Below, one piece after another: positions 63,429 through 64,000 of a DNA stretch of 64,000 nucleotides (its first letter is position 1; each line of letters begins with the position of its first letter). Under the pieces are notes generated by a model, which did not search any database, was not told where the DNA came from, and saw nothing but the letters and a program-made list of their open reading frames with translations. The position numbers and the translations under genes were made by a program. Where the stretch lies: assembly GCF_004771275.1 (NCBI RefSeq), contig NZ_RQEV01000009.1, forward strand, positions 62,001 through 126,000. The letters run 5' to 3'. The DNA is from Leptospira fluminis (GTDB lineage Bacteria; Spirochaetota; Leptospiria; Leptospirales; Leptospiraceae).

Positions 63429-64000
63429 CCGCAAAATCCCGGATTCGGGCAATAAAATCGTAAACCTGGAACCCCTTCCCTTACCCGAATCGATCAGAAT
63501 TTCCCCTCCATGAGCCGATACGATTTTTCCGATAATCGAAAGTCCCAGGCCGGCTCCATAAGGTTTGGAGCTACTTAGAATACCCACCGGTTCGTACAAT
63601 CTTTCCTTTAAATCGGAATTAAAGCCGGAACCGTTATCCTCGAAGATCAGATATAAAATGTTCGACTCCTTTTCCACACGAATGCTGAAAAGCCCTTTTT
63701 GCGGCGTAGCTTCCGCTGCGTTCTTAGCTAAATTGAATATGAGCCTCCGGATTCGAAAAGGATCCAATTTGAATTTTCCATGTGCCTTAATCGTACATGT
63801 TAATTTCATCTCTTTTTCCAAGGACAAAAAGAAATGGCGAAGGTCGTCCCGTATCTCGCGGAAATAATCTCCGATTTTAACGCTCTGCAGATCCAGAATA
63901 ATCCTGTTTTTCGATACGTCCAGAATGTCTAAAGATAAGTTGGAGAGCGCGTCCGTTTCCTTTTCCGCCTGCCGAATCGCAGATTGCTTCTTTTTTTCTT
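63423..64000 (-). CDS. Histidine kinase, C-terminal part (N-terminus outside the window)
   Basis: The frame is open from the window edge to the stop at 63423, 191 codons. It carries a HATPase domain with the N box RLIFNLAKNAAEATPQKG, FEDNGSGFNSDLKERLYEPVGI and GAGLGLSIIGKIVSAHGGEI, and ends LLPESGILRS. Upstream of these is a helical stretch (LSNLSLDILDVSKNRIILDLQSVKIGDYFREIRDDL) with no phospho-His visible in the part present. It is convergent with the NarL-type regulator and may be its partner kinase. Confidence 0.85.
   Translation of the reverse strand, partial: EKKKQSAIRQAEKETDALSNLSLDILDVSKNRIILDLQSVKIGDYFREIRDDLRHFFLSLEKEMKLTCTIKAHGKFKLDPFRIRRLIFNLAKNAAEATPQKGLFSIRVEKESNILYLIFEDNGSGFNSDLKERLYEPVGILSSSKPYGAGLGLSIIGKIVSAHGGEILIDSGKGRGSRFTILLPESGILRS

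Overview
The window reads as a chromosomal segment of a Leptospira-type spirochaete. Evidence: two FlaB-type periplasmic flagellins that start MIINHN, a double-membrane envelope gene set (heptose, Kdo and Lpt export genes), PduO-type cobalamin adenosyltransferase, sigma-54 with HprK, frequent TTG and GTG starts, and long runs of genes overlapping as ATGA. Base composition looks close to half G+C, which is higher than I would expect for L. interrogans, so a saprophytic or intermediate-group species is more likely; this is inference. The DNA is almost all coding. I saw no insertion sequence, prophage, CRISPR array or rRNA, and one tRNA (Ala, GGC).

Layout. (1) 1-16118, minus strand: fifteen tightly packed genes, hldA-hldC-pyrG-kdsA-lptC-lptA-lptB-rpoN-hprK-HPr-ntrY-ntrX-UDG-like-priA-fmt. 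They join LPS precursor synthesis and export, nitrogen-type PTS regulators, sigma-54 with an NtrY/NtrX pair, and housekeeping genes. (2) 16185-22988: a LON-domain protein, an NlpC/P60 hydrolase, a peptide transporter, a cobalamin adenosyltransferase, a divergent flagellin, a beta-CASP-like hydrolase and a small exported protein. (3) 23150-29428: a CusABC-like metal efflux operon led by a small Cys-rich lipoprotein-like gene. (4) 29475-35704: a PHP-domain protein, two glycosyltransferases, a canonical flagellin and ispH. (5) 35693-39093: two tandem paralogous histidine-kinase-like proteins with degenerate receivers, one carrying a PilZ-like domain. (6) 39592-43998: an acyl-CoA carboxylase pair. 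(7) 44231-47655: a partner-switch module (STAS protein, GAF-SpoIIE-HATPase protein, coiled-coil protein). (8) 47717-53248: tRNA-Ala, peptide deformylase, a deacetylase-like protein, tyrS and glpD. (9) 53322-57603: the macromolecular-synthesis operon rpsU-yqeY-dnaG-rpoD. (10) 57886-64000: small unknowns including a degenerate GGDEF-like protein, fbp, an ECF42-like sigma factor with its DGPF/YCII partner, a lipoprotein and a two-component pair cut by the window edge.

The most unusual content is regulatory. The paired kinases have receivers whose phospho-acceptor Asp is Gly in one and Glu in the other. A UDG-superfamily protein keeps four cysteines in iron-sulfur spacing but has altered catalytic motifs. 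PriA has lost one whole zinc site. A 143-residue protein resembles a GGDEF domain without its signature. Several leader and intergenic hairpins are reported, including a mutually exclusive stem-loop set upstream of the carboxylase operon. No clearly new multi-gene system was found; the tandem pseudo-receiver kinases are the best candidate.
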